A stretch of 38,253 nucleotides of DNA, from NCBI GenBank assembly GCA_020722745.1, contig DYKF01000007.1, forward strand, positions 1 to 38,253, in the 5' to 3' direction. Below the pieces are notes generated by a model. It made no database searches. It was not told the origin of the DNA and saw nothing but the letters and a program-made list of their open reading frames with translations. A program made the translations under genes and the position numbers. Below are positions 26,630 to 34,740 of the stretch, piece by piece (the first letter of the stretch is position 1; each line of letters opens with the position of its first letter). The stretch is from Caldithrix sp. (GTDB lineage Bacteria; Spirochaetota; Leptospiria; Turneriellales; Turneriellaceae).

Positions 26630-27160
26630 ATGCTGGAATGGGAAGCTCATAAAAATATTTTTGAGAAAATAAAAAAAGTAAAACTGTTGCTGACAGATAA
26701 TGACGGCGTGCTGACCGATGGAACTGCACTGTATAGCAAGCATGGCGAAGAGATGAAACGTTACAGCCTTCGCGACGGAATGGGTATAGAGCGCCTCCGC
26801 GAAATTCTCGGCATGGAAACAGGGATTATCACTAAAGAAAGTTCACAGATTATTTTGTCTCGCGCTCATAAATTACAATTAAAGCATGTATATGTGGGGA
26901 TCCATAACAAGCTCACTAAGCTGAAAGAAATTCTGGAGCAGGAAAATCTGTTGCCGGAAAACGTAGCGTATATTGGCGATGACGTTAACGATCTGGAAGT
27001 CCTGGAATACGTTGGATTTTCCGCTTCTCCTGCGGATGGCATGGAGCAGGTTAAAATGGTCGTCGATTATGTGACCACGCGGCGCGGCGGAGACGGTGCG
27101 CTCCGCGAGCTCATTGAATTGATTCTCTTTGTACACCTCGCGCAGGGCAGCAACGTGTAA
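26630..27160 (+). CDS. kdsC: 3-deoxy-D-manno-octulosonate 8-phosphate phosphatase (KdsC type)
   Basis: KdsC removes phosphate from KDO 8-phosphate in lipopolysaccharide core synthesis. The 176-residue HAD protein has motif I LLTDNDGVLTDG (Asp23 nucleophile, Asp25 acid/base), motif IV YIGDDVNDL, and the C-terminal GGDGALRE segment typical of the KdsC tetramer. Related sugar-phosphate phosphatases of the same subclass are the main alternative. A GGGAG site precedes the ATG, and the gene starts 3 bp after the phosphatase gene, so it shares that transcript. Other KDO genes are not in the window. Confidence 0.87.
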   Translation: MLEWEAHKNIFEKIKKVKLLLTDNDGVLTDGTALYSKHGEEMKRYSLRDGMGIERLREILGMETGIITKESSQIILSRAHKLQLKHVYVGIHNKLTKLKEILEQENLLPENVAYIGDDVNDLEVLEYVGFSASPADGMEQVKMVVDYVTTRRGGDGALRELIELILFVHLAQGSNV

Positions 27161-27201
27161 GTGACGAAAAAAAGCCTTCCCCCATTTGCCCTTTTTAACG
27201 G

Positions 27202-28443
27202 TTAGTCGTCTTCTGTTCCGGCAGCAATTTCAGCCACGACCGGTACGGACTCCACTCCTTTCAGCTTTCGCTGGATAGCGCGAGTCCGTTTACCCATGAC
27301 ATCTTCAATACCACTCAGTCCATTTTCGATATTCTTTTTGGCTTTTTCCAGCATTCCTCCAAACGTCTCGAATTCTGTTTTTACTTCACCCAGAATTTTC
27401 CACACCTCGCTGCTTCGCTTTTCAATGGCCAGTGTTTTGAATCCCATTTGCAGACTGTTTAGAATGGCTGCAAGAGTGGTTGGACCAGTGACAATAATTT
27501 TGTAGTTTTTCTGGATATCTTCGAGAAGCGATGCCTTGCGAACGATTTCTGCATACATGCCCTCGAACGGTAAAAACATGATTCCAAAATCTGTCGTGTT
27601 GGGCGGATCGATATATTTGTCGCTGATATCTTTGGCCATTTTTTTTACTGCCGCCTCGAGGTTTTTCTGGGCAGATGCAATTTCCTGGAGATCTCCTTCT
27701 TCGTACGCATTCTGCACCGCTTCGTAGTAATCGCGCGGAAATTTAGCGTCGATAGGCAGGTACACGGTTCGGTTGTTTTCCCTGCCCGGCAATTTAATCG
27801 CAAACTCTACCGTATCAGAAGAACCCACCTTTGTTTTTACATTCGCCTGGTACTGCTCCGGGGCCAGAATTTGTTCGAGCAGCATGGAAAGCTGTATTTC
27901 TCCAAAACCGCCGCGCATTTTCACATTACTGAGAACTTTTTTGAGGCCGCCTACATCGCTTGCAAGATTTTTCATTTCTCCAAGGCCTTCCTGGACCGCC
28001 TGCAACTGTTTACCCACTGTCTCAAAGGATTGGCTTAATCGGTCGTTTATTGTTTTCTGCAATTTTTCATCTACCGTGCGCCGCATTTCTTCGAGCTGTA
28101 CATGGTTATCTTCGCGAATATTTTTTAACTGTTTTTCAATGGTCTCGCGCAACTCCGCAGCGTTGGCAGAAAAACGGTTCGTGGAGAGCTCTAAGGAACG
28201 GGCAAGTTCTTCGCGCGCACTTTTAGCGTTTTCGTTTACTTCTGAGCGATTGCGGGCAAATTCATCTCCTACATTTTTTCGAATCTGCTCCATGACAGTA
28301 TTGGACTCCGAAATCTTAGTCTCCATTTTTTGAAGAACATCGCGAACTGGATCGGATTTTCGCAGCAGCAGTACCAAGAGGACTACTAGTATAAGAAACA
28401 GGTTCATAGAAAGCAGAATCAGTTGTATGACTTCAGTGCTCAT
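27202..28443 (-). CDS. rmuC: RmuC-family DNA recombination protein
   Basis: RmuC-type proteins limit inversions and rearrangements at short inverted repeats and contain a nuclease-like fold. The 413-residue protein has one N-terminal membrane helix (about 6-27), a long coiled coil (about 30-155), and the conserved domain with MRGGFGEIQLSMLLEQIL, the catalytic-like LPIDAKFPRDYYEA and FLPFEGMYAE. The length is normal. GGAG lies 5 nt before the ATG. The convergent kdsC ends 41 bp away with no clear terminator between. The small gene upstream on the same strand is probably in the same transcript. Confidence 0.93.
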   Translation of the reverse strand: MSTEVIQLILLSMNLFLILVVLLVLLLRKSDPVRDVLQKMETKISESNTVMEQIRKNVGDEFARNRSEVNENAKSAREELARSLELSTNRFSANAAELRETIEKQLKNIREDNHVQLEEMRRTVDEKLQKTINDRLSQSFETVGKQLQAVQEGLGEMKNLASDVGGLKKVLSNVKMRGGFGEIQLSMLLEQILAPEQYQANVKTKVGSSDTVEFAIKLPGRENNRTVYLPIDAKFPRDYYEAVQNAYEEGDLQEIASAQKNLEAAVKKMAKDISDKYIDPPNTTDFGIMFLPFEGMYAEIVRKASLLEDIQKNYKIIVTGPTTLAAILNSLQMGFKTLAIEKRSSEVWKILGEVKTEFETFGGMLEKAKKNIENGLSGIEDVMGKRTRAIQRKLKGVESVPVVAEIAAGTEDD

Positions 28444-28485
28444 GGTATCTCCGTAAATTTAAAGTAGCGACAAAGCGATTATCAA

Positions 28486-28725
28486 TTATTTTTCGGGCTT
28501 TTCAAAAAAACGATCCAGTTTGTCTCCAGAAAGTTCTTTGAGTGTATGCTCTTGAAATTCCAGGTACGAAATCCACTGGTACAGCCTCCGCACCCTTTCT
28601 CCTTTTTGGTCGTCTGGCAGGGTTTGGATTTCGGCTGTTCGGACTTCGATTTCGTTGCGCGCATAGTCCATAGTCTGTTCTACAAAACGGCGAACAATGG
28701 CTTTTTGCGACTCGATTTCCACCAT
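28486..28725 (-). CDS. Small helical protein of unknown function
   Basis: A 79-residue product begins MVEIESQKAIVRRFVEQ, preceded by AAAGGAG 4 nt before the ATG; a longer in-frame extension to 28770 lacks such a site. It is predicted all-helical and charged, without Cys, signal peptide or membrane segment. It lies 42 bp upstream of rmuC on the same strand and is likely co-transcribed. I recognise no family. The good ribosome site and position suggest a genuine gene. Confidence 0.65.
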   Translation of the reverse strand: MVEIESQKAIVRRFVEQTMDYARNEIEVRTAEIQTLPDDQKGERVRRLYQWISYLEFQEHTLKELSGDKLDRFFEKPEK

Positions 28726-28820
28726 TTTCTCCTTTGAGCAACCCCTGAACGTGCAACGAGCCGAAGGCAAATTAATTTAGTGCTTACATAAATTTTTTTG
28801 TGGTTCTGTCTACTTTTTTT

Positions 28821-28826
28821 TTGACA
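28821..28826 (+). promoter_or_regulatory. -35 box TTGACA of the zinc-ribbon gene
   Basis: A perfect TTGACA ends 27 nt before the ATG at 28854, with no Shine-Dalgarno site. With a 17-bp spacer the -10 is AAATTA, 4 nt from the start codon. This supports the short form of the gene and a leaderless transcript. Confidence 0.5.
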
Positions 28827-28853
28827 GCATGCATCGATACACAAAATTACCCG

Positions 28854-29018
28854 ATGGAACAGAAAATCCAACAGACTTTTCATCGCTGCCAAAAATGCGG
28901 ACAAATGGTCGAGAAGGTCTACCAGCTCGGTTACTGTTACCAATGTCTGTCAGAATCTTTTATGCCACTGCGCAATGTTATTAACGAATCGCATGCAAAC
29001 AAACCTCCCAAAGCCTGA
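28854..29018 (+). CDS. Zinc-ribbon mini-protein
   Basis: The 54-residue product has two CxxC knuckles (CQKC and CYQC, 16 residues between the pairs) and reads as a single zinc ribbon with a basic, polar tail. The ATG at 28854 is preferred because of the TTGACA box 27 nt upstream. A GTG at 28800 would add a hydrophobic stretch ending in LTAC that mimics a lipobox but lacks the positive N-region. The function is unknown; possibilities are nucleic-acid or protein binding. The next gene on the strand starts 98 bp downstream, with its own promoter-like sequence. Confidence 0.6.
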   Translation: MEQKIQQTFHRCQKCGQMVEKVYQLGYCYQCLSESFMPLRNVINESHANKPPKA

Positions 29019-29053
29019 ACATGAGTTATAAAAATGAATTTTTCATGCTTAGC

Positions 29054-29082
29054 TTGCGGTGCATATAGAGAGCGATTAAAAA
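29054..29082 (+). promoter_or_regulatory. Promoter-like TTGCGG...TAAAAA before the kinase gene
   Basis: TTGCGG (29054-29059) and TAAAAA (29077-29082) are spaced by 17 bp. The implied start near 29089 leaves a 25-30 nt leader with AGAGG before the GTG at 29116. Confidence 0.35.
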
Positions 29083-29115
29083 TCTTTTCAAAGTTTTTAC
29101 CTGGTAGAGGTTCCC

Positions 29116-29919
29116 GTGAATTATTTTGACGAATATACCGGTTCCATTGTTTCTTCCAGATCGCTGCATGGAGGGGACATTAACGAGGTGTATCATATCA
29201 AAGCCGATAGAGGCGATTTCGTCGTAAAAACGAACAAAAAGAAATACCCTGGAATGTTCCAATCGGAAGCACATGGACTGAATGCACTTCGATCTGAAGG
29301 TCTTCCCGTTCCGGATGTAATTGCCGTTTCTGAAAGCGCAATTTTGATGCCGTATTATCCACCCGGAAAACCCGACATGGCAAAAGCGGGAAGACAACTT
29401 GCAAGACTGCACTCTACTCAACATGAAACTGCCGGTTTAGAAAAAGACAATTATATTGGATATATTCCTCAGATAAATACGCCAGCAGCGAGTTACGCGG
29501 ATTTTTACAGAGTGCATCGTCTGGAAGCCCAGCTCAATCTTTTGCGCTTATCCGTTGACGAGAGGAAAAAATGGGACAGCCTGTTAAATCGGATTCCAGA
29601 ATTCACAGCCCATCTACAAAAAACTTCTCTTATTCATGGGGATCTCTGGAGCGGAAATCTGTACCATGCTCAATTGGGGCCCCTCTTCATTGATCCCGCT
29701 GCCTACCGGGGCGATCCCCTTGCAGATCTGGCCTTTACTGAATTATTTGGAGGCTTTGGTTCTGCCTTCTATTCTGCCTACAGAGAGGTGCTTTCCGTTT
29801 CTGCTGCCTATACAGAAGTCAAAAGTTTTTATCAGATTTATCCACTTCTCGTCCATGCCAATTTGTTCGGGGGCGGGTATTACCAGTCGGCAATTGCGGC
29901 TGCGAAAAAATATATGTGA
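29116..29919 (+). CDS. Fructosamine kinase-family (APH-fold) kinase
   Basis: The 267-residue protein has the protein-kinase-like fold of the fructosamine-3-kinase family. An N-terminal loop (LHGGDINEVYHI) and Lys38 (FVVKTN) bind ATP, the catalytic loop is LIHGDLWSGN with Asp176 and Asn181, and the metal-binding Asp193 is in FIDPAAYRGDPLADLAFTELFGGF, a hallmark of this family. These kinases phosphorylate ketosamines such as glycated protein lysines (deglycation) or small ribulosamines. The GTG start has AGAGG 5 nt upstream. The gene is 27 bp upstream of the GmhB-HldC fusion, so a sugar-phosphorylating role in that pathway is possible but is inference only. Confidence 0.82.
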   Translation: MNYFDEYTGSIVSSRSLHGGDINEVYHIKADRGDFVVKTNKKKYPGMFQSEAHGLNALRSEGLPVPDVIAVSESAILMPYYPPGKPDMAKAGRQLARLHSTQHETAGLEKDNYIGYIPQINTPAASYADFYRVHRLEAQLNLLRLSVDERKKWDSLLNRIPEFTAHLQKTSLIHGDLWSGNLYHAQLGPLFIDPAAYRGDPLADLAFTELFGGFGSAFYSAYREVLSVSAAYTEVKSFYQIYPLLVHANLFGGGYYQSAIAAAKKYM

Positions 29920-29946
29920 ACACGTAAACATGCAAGGAGAAGCAGT

Positions 29947-30978
29947 ATGAAAAAACAAAAAATAATATTTCTCGACAGAGATGAAACACTGAACCACGAT
30001 CCCGGATATTTGCGCGATGCTTCTCTGGTGCAACTCAAAGACACCGTTCCGGAAGGCCTTTCCCTTATGCGCGAATTTGGATTCCGTTTTGTCGTTCTCA
30101 CAAACCAGTCTGGTGTAGGTAGAGGAATCATTTCTCCCCAAGAGCTCAGCGAAGTAAATGCCAGAATTTCTAAAATTCTGGAAGAGAATAGTATTCATCT
30201 TGAAAAATTCTATATCTGCCCGCATACAGAAAAAGACAATTGCAATTGTAGAAAACCGGCTACCGGACTGTTGGAGCAGGCTATGCAGGAATTTAATGCA
30301 GATCCGGAGCATTCGTATCTCGTGGGAGACCGCATGCGCGACATTCTCCCCGGTGCCGGCATGGGAATAGAAGGCGTTCTGGTTCCGGGCCGGGAGACTG
30401 TGCAGGAAGAGCCAGCTCCCAACCTTGTATTTACAGCCGAAAATATGCTCGATGCTGCCGGCTACATTCTGCAGCGCGAATTTGAAAAAAAAGCCGCTGA
30501 AAAGATTTTTTACGCTGAACAGAAGGACGCTATTCGCAGCAGAATGCAGGAGCTCAAGGCAAAGAATAAAAAAATAGTTTTTACCAACGGCGTTTTCGAT
30601 ATTCTGCACCCGGGCCATGTACAGTATCTGTACCAGGCCTCCCGGCTGGGAGATCATCTTGTATTAGGCCTCAATTCTGATGAATCCGTGAAACGTCTCA
30701 AAGGCCCGGAAAGACCCGTGAACACAGCGCTGGATCGTGCGCTCGTTTTGTCCCGCTACAAGTTTATAAAGACAATTATAATTTTCTCCGACGATACTCC
30801 TGTAGAAACGCTGCAAACAGTACAACCTGCCGTTCACGTAAAGGGGGGCGATTACATTGCGGAAAAACTGCCAGAGTATATAACGGTGACAGAAAACGGA
30901 GGAAGAGTTATTATTTTGCCATTCAGAAAAGGCTATTCCACTACTTCTGTAATTGAACGGATGAGACGACGGCAGTAA
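29947..30978 (+). CDS. Fused heptose-1,7-bisphosphate phosphatase and ADP-heptose-type nucleotidyltransferase
   Basis: Two domains are joined in 343 residues. Residues 1-150 are a GmhB-type HAD phosphatase: DRDET with Asp10/Asp12, and the zinc loop CPH...CNC with Cys91, His93, Cys99 and Cys101. Residues about 200-343 are the nucleotidyltransferase of HldC (C-terminal half of HldE): TNGVFDILHPGH at 213-224 and STTSV near 331. The enzyme would remove the 7-phosphate and then activate heptose 1-phosphate for lipopolysaccharide. The usual HldE fuses the HldA kinase to HldC; here the phosphatase takes that place and no HldA is visible nearby. GGAG precedes the ATG. Its 3' end overlaps xseA by 38 bp. 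The domains are confident, the exact sugar isomer not. Confidence 0.88.
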   Translation: MKKQKIIFLDRDETLNHDPGYLRDASLVQLKDTVPEGLSLMREFGFRFVVLTNQSGVGRGIISPQELSEVNARISKILEENSIHLEKFYICPHTEKDNCNCRKPATGLLEQAMQEFNADPEHSYLVGDRMRDILPGAGMGIEGVLVPGRETVQEEPAPNLVFTAENMLDAAGYILQREFEKKAAEKIFYAEQKDAIRSRMQELKAKNKKIVFTNGVFDILHPGHVQYLYQASRLGDHLVLGLNSDESVKRLKGPERPVNTALDRALVLSRYKFIKTIIIFSDDTPVETLQTVQPAVHVKGGDYIAEKLPEYITVTENGGRVIILPFRKGYSTTSVIERMRRRQ

Positions 30979-32290
30979 CCTGCCCATCCTGCATGCGAAT
31001 GGAAATGAAATCCTCTGGTTTTAAGTCCGCCGATTTAACCGCAATTTTGTCGCCAGAATACACGACTGCATAGCCGCGTTGCAGAGTTCCCAGCGGTGAA
31101 AAAGCAATAAACTTTTCACTGACAATCGAGAGATCATTTTTCCTCTGTCGCATTGTAAGCCGCATGGCTTCGTCCAGTCGGTTGCGCCCAAGTTCTGCCC
31201 GGCGGTTTTCAAGGAGTCGTTCCATGGCAGAAGAAGGATCCGGAATAGAGTTGAGTTGTCCCCTTGCATGCGAAAGGAGCATAGAAAAGGAAGAACTTAT
31301 GGACTGCGCAACACCATCGAGGCGCAGCGCAAAATTCTGAAAGAGTGCAGACGGATCTGAGTAAATGGGGCGAGAAGAAAGCAGTGAAAGTTTATCTCTC
31401 GCTGATCTGAATTTTTCCTCAATTTTGGCTTCTAACAAGCGAGCCACAATCTGCAGTTTATCTTCAAACTCTGTGATAACGGGAAGTATTTTCTGGGCTC
31501 CTGCTGTAGGTGTCGCTGCAGCAAAATCGGCAACGTCATCCGAGATGGGATGATCAATTTCGTGGCCCACAGCAGAAACGGTGGGAACGGGCAGCTCCGC
31601 AATAACGCGGGCAAGCCTTTCGTCGTCAAAGGCTAATAGATCTTCTGCACTGCCTCCCCCGCGCCCAAACAATATGACCTCGACGCCCCATTCTGGCTTT
31701 GAAATTTCCTGCAAGGCCGAAATTAAACTTTCGGGAGCACCATCGCCCTGCACAGTCGCAGGTGCAATGACAATATCTACATGGGGATAGCGCTGGGCAA
31801 CCTGCTTGAGAATATCCTGGAGAGCAGCCGTTCCCAAACCGGTGACTATGCCCATTTTGCGAGGAAGTTTTGGGAGTTTTCTGCGGCGGGCTGGATTGAT
31901 CACACCCTCATTCGCCAGTTGCTGTCGCAACTGCTGTATCCGCACTAACTGATCGCCAAGGCCTACTTTCGCTACGGAAGAAACCCGCAGGTTGTAGGTT
32001 CCCTGCGGAGCAAATACGTTGATGGAGCCTTTGGCTACAATCTCCTGGCCAACTGCGAGATTAAACGTGAGTCCTTTTTGAGAATACTGAAAAAAAACAC
32101 ATTTTAGAACAGCTTTATCAGAAAACGATTCTCCCTTATCTTTCAGTGTAAAATATATATGATTCGACCCTGGTTGTTTCTTGTATTCAACAATTTCGCC
32201 TTGAACATTAACGTTCATTAGTTCTATTGTATTATCCAGACTTTCTTTTACGATCGCCGTAAATTGATTCACGCTAAGAGGTTTGGCCAC
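30941..32290 (-). CDS. xseA: Exodeoxyribonuclease VII large subunit
   Basis: XseA is the catalytic subunit of ExoVII, which degrades single-stranded DNA. The 449-residue protein has the N-terminal OB fold (LSVNQFTAIV ... NVNVQGEI) and the central nuclease domain with GRGGGSAEDLLAFDDE and SAVGHEIDHPI, then a long helical region and a C-terminal segment with LQRGYAVV. It starts at GTG 32290 without a Shine-Dalgarno site; a TTGCCG box ends 27 nt upstream. The small subunit gene xseB does not follow here. The 3' end overlaps the convergent fusion gene by 38 bp. Confidence 0.96.
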   Translation of the reverse strand: MAKPLSVNQFTAIVKESLDNTIELMNVNVQGEIVEYKKQPGSNHIYFTLKDKGESFSDKAVLKCVFFQYSQKGLTFNLAVGQEIVAKGSINVFAPQGTYNLRVSSVAKVGLGDQLVRIQQLRQQLANEGVINPARRRKLPKLPRKMGIVTGLGTAALQDILKQVAQRYPHVDIVIAPATVQGDGAPESLISALQEISKPEWGVEVILFGRGGGSAEDLLAFDDERLARVIAELPVPTVSAVGHEIDHPISDDVADFAAATPTAGAQKILPVITEFEDKLQIVARLLEAKIEEKFRSARDKLSLLSSRPIYSDPSALFQNFALRLDGVAQSISSSFSMLLSHARGQLNSIPDPSSAMERLLENRRAELGRNRLDEAMRLTMRQRKNDLSIVSEKFIAFSPLGTLQRGYAVVYSGDKIAVKSADLKPEDFISIRMQDGQVTAVVSSVQLQK

Positions 32291-32317
32291 AGATCAGGCT
32301 TATTCTGTCCGCTTTCG

Positions 32318-32323
32318 CGGCAA
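32318..32323 (-). promoter_or_regulatory. -35-like box TTGCCG of xseA
   Basis: TTGCCG on the minus strand ends 27 nt before the xseA GTG, with no ribosome site between. It overlaps the divergent 77-bp intergenic region shared with the fapA-like gene. The match to consensus is partial; its spacing is the main support. Confidence 0.35.
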
Positions 32324-32335
32324 GGAATTTTTTAC

Positions 32336-32341
32336 TTGCGG
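32336..32341 (+). promoter_or_regulatory. -35-like box TTGCGG of the fapA-like gene
   Basis: TTGCGG ends 26 nt before the ATG at 32368. An A/T-rich GATAATAAT (32354-32362) lies between and could serve as the -10 region. No Shine-Dalgarno sequence is present. Confidence 0.35.
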
Positions 32342-32367
32342 TCAGGGTTAGCCGATAATAATGAAAC

Positions 32368-34365
32368 ATGGACGCAACTCTGCAGCAAAACATTCTTGCG
32401 TTTGGAGTAGAGGCAGATCTCGAAGAAGATATGTCCCATCTCCCTCCGTCCGAAGTCATTGTCCTCGCCGATTCACTGCAACAGGCGCTACGCGTAGGGG
32501 CCCGCGAAATAGAGGCGGATATTGCCGAACTCGATTATGAAATTCTCGATAAAGGAAATCCAGGATTTCTCGGAATCGGAAGAACTCCTTATAGAGTAAG
32601 AATCACCAGAATGTTTCTGGCAGATCCCTATTCTGACATTGAAGATCTCAACGTTTCCCTCTCGGCTGCCGGCATGGAAATGCGCGAAAGCCAGCATGCC
32701 GACGGCAAAGTCATCATCCGCGTCTATAAAAATGGTGTTTTTGTAAAATGCACACCGGCCCGTGGCGACGGCGTTCCCGCTACTCTCGAAAGTGCTCTGC
32801 AAAAACTGGACAAAGCCGGAGTGCACTCTTTTGATCGCAGCGTTCTGGAAAAAGAAATAAAAAAGCCGACGGGGGATCTCGTAAAAATAGGCAACTGGAT
32901 CCCGCGCCAGGATGCGGATTCCTCTCTCACCGTAGAGTTGTCTTCGGACGAAATGGAAGCAGTTGTCATTTTTACGGCGCCACGTCCCGGCGGCAGACAT
33001 TTGCGCACAGCCGATGTCGTTCGGGCTCTCGAAAACGCTGGAGTCAAATACGGCATACAGGAACAAGCAATTGAACGGGCTCTCGATAACGACCAGTACG
33101 GGACGCCCATCCTTGCCGCCAGGGGAGATAAGGCAGAAAACGGAAAAGACGCTTACATTGACTACAAAGTCAGAATTAATAAAAAGGTTGAGTTTAAGGA
33201 AGACGAACAGGGCCGAGTTGACTTTCTGGCCAAAGAGATGGTGGAGAACGTCGTGCAGGGTCAGGTCCTTGCAGAGCTCATTCCGGCTCAATCCGGCAAA
33301 GAAGGACGCACTCTCACCAACCGCATCATTCCCGCCAAAAACGGAAAACCAATGGAGCTTCAACCAGGAAACGGTACAATTCTTTCGGACGACGGGCGCT
33401 TTCTGCTCGCAGAAAAAAATGGCCAAGTCGTGTACAAGCAGGGCCGCCTGAATGTAGAAGAAGTTCTCACGATTACGGGCGATGTTGGTCTCGATACAGG
33501 AAACATTCTGTTCCTCGGTTCTGTGGTCATTCGCGGTTCCGTCGCAGACAACATGCAGGTGAAAGCCGCTGGAAACATTGATATTGCAGGAAACGTTCAA
33601 AAATCTCAGATCGAAGCAGAAGGAAACATTGTCGTGCGCTCTGGTATACAGGGAAGAGACGGAGCCCGCATTGAATCTACTACCGGTTCTCTTTTTGCGA
33701 AATTTATCCAGAATACATATGTCATTGTAGAAAAAGATCTCAATGTTCAGGAAGGAATTCTGCATTCCAAAATATATGTGGGTGGAAAAATTATCGTAAA
33801 TGGAAAGCGGGCCCAGATTGTAGGTGGAGAAGTAATGGCTGGAGAATCCGTACGAGTTAAACAGCTTGGTGCGCAGGCTTCTACTCCCACCCATGTCGTC
33901 GTGGGCACTAACCCCAAGATTGCCCAGCAGATTAAAGAGATCGAGGCGTCAAAAGAAATAGCGCGCGCAACTCTTGACAAGGTGGAGCTCAACATTCGCA
34001 CCCTCACCATGCAGAAATCTTCCATGGGATCCACTTTTCCTCCAGAACGCGAAGAACAGCTTCAGCAAATGCTCGAGAGACAGCAAAAAAACCAGGAGCG
34101 CGTTGCCGAGGCAGATGCAGAAATTGCGCAACTCAGAGAATATATGTCCATGCTCTCTGAACGGGGAGCTGTACACGTAGAGAAAACTCTATTCCCCGGT
34201 GTGACAATCGAAATTAACGGAGCCGTCTTTGAAGTGAGAGATGAATTTAACAATATTTCTCTCATAGAAGAAAAAGGAAACATTAAAATTATTCCCTACG
34301 TGGAAGATGAAGACGCTCTCAAGAAAGACTGGAAAAAACGTCGTGGCAATAAAAAACAGGGGTAA
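32368..34365 (+). CDS. FapA/DUF342-family protein with Jag-N domain
   Basis: The 665-residue cytoplasmic protein starts with a Jag-N-like domain (about residues 25-75, including ILDKGNPGFLGIG) and continues with the DUF342/FapA domain, a beta-helix-like fold (VVIRGSVADNMQVKAAGNIDIAG, about 385-410) followed by a coiled coil (about 530-590). FapA proteins in other bacteria influence flagellar assembly or polar localisation (reported in Vibrio), so a role in the periplasmic flagella of a spirochaete is plausible but unproven. No flagellar gene is adjacent. The following small gene is 3 bp downstream. Confidence 0.85.
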   Translation: MDATLQQNILAFGVEADLEEDMSHLPPSEVIVLADSLQQALRVGAREIEADIAELDYEILDKGNPGFLGIGRTPYRVRITRMFLADPYSDIEDLNVSLSAAGMEMRESQHADGKVIIRVYKNGVFVKCTPARGDGVPATLESALQKLDKAGVHSFDRSVLEKEIKKPTGDLVKIGNWIPRQDADSSLTVELSSDEMEAVVIFTAPRPGGRHLRTADVVRALENAGVKYGIQEQAIERALDNDQYGTPILAARGDKAENGKDAYIDYKVRINKKVEFKEDEQGRVDFLAKEMVENVVQGQVLAELIPAQSGKEGRTLTNRIIPAKNGKPMELQPGNGTILSDDGRFLLAEKNGQVVYKQGRLNVEEVLTITGDVGLDTGNILFLGSVVIRGSVADNMQVKAAGNIDIAGNVQKSQIEAEGNIVVRSGIQGRDGARIESTTGSLFAKFIQNTYVIVEKDLNVQEGILHSKIYVGGKIIVNGKRAQIVGGEVMAGESVRVKQLGAQASTPTHVVVGTNPKIAQQIKEIEASKEIARATLDKVELNIRTLTMQKSSMGSTFPPEREEQLQQMLERQQKNQERVAEADAEIAQLREYMSMLSERGAVHVEKTLFPGVTIEINGAVFEVRDEFNNISLIEEKGNIKIIPYVEDEDALKKDWKKRRGNKKQG

Positions 34366-34368
34366 ACC

Positions 34369-34740
34369 ATGTCCGTGAAACCACTCGATCTCCAGGTAAA
34401 CATCAATGCACTGCACAACATAACGCGGCAGGAGGGAGAGAGAATGGCCCGCGAAACGGTGGACAGGCGGAACTTGGATCACACCACAATCGCGGAAGCA
34501 AAACGCCAGGGTCAAATTATAGAAGAATCGACGGAGAGTGAATTTTCGTCTTTAATAAAGGACACAGAGGAACACTTCGCTCGCACCCGTGCAGAACAAA
34601 ACGCCGAAGAGTTTACACGCCGCCACCGAAAAGACCTCAAAAAAAGAAAAAAAAATAGATCTTCAGAAAACGATAAAAAGGAATATTCCGAGACAAAACT
34701 GCAACCACAGGAACAGGGTCATTTTGACGGCTTTGCCTGA
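34369..34740 (+). CDS. Small basic coiled-coil protein linked to the fapA-like gene
   Basis: This 123-residue hydrophilic protein is rich in Arg, Lys and Glu and predicted helical; the core MSVKPLDLQVNINAL is followed by charged coiled coil and a disordered, strongly basic tail. AGGGG lies 5-6 nt before the ATG, and the gene begins 3 bp after the fapA-like stop, so they are translated from one message. I recognise no domain. The tight coupling suggests a partner of the FapA-like protein. Its 3' end overlaps the convergent nucleotidyltransferase gene by 22 bp. Confidence 0.75.
   Translation: MSVKPLDLQVNINALHNITRQEGERMARETVDRRNLDHTTIAEAKRQGQIIEESTESEFSSLIKDTEEHFARTRAEQNAEEFTRRHRKDLKKRKKNRSSENDKKEYSETKLQPQEQGHFDGFA

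Noticed and set aside
27161-27201. Possible terminator between kdsC and rmuC
   Set aside because: There are A-runs and T-runs, but the arms do not pair into a stable stem.
28800-28853. N-terminal extension of the zinc-ribbon gene resembling a lipoprotein signal (LTAC)
   Set aside because: There is no positively charged N-region, the GTG start has no ribosome site, and a perfect TTGACA box lies inside the extension.
29743-30657. 304-codon minus-strand frame opposite the kinase and fusion genes
   Set aside because: It spans two confident genes and their junction in antisense and has no recognisable motif.
32488-33894. Very long open frame (468 codons) on the minus strand inside the fapA-like gene
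   Set aside because: It is antisense to a well-supported gene, encodes Phe/Asn/Cys-rich sequence without domains, and its stop-free state follows from the codon bias of the sense gene.
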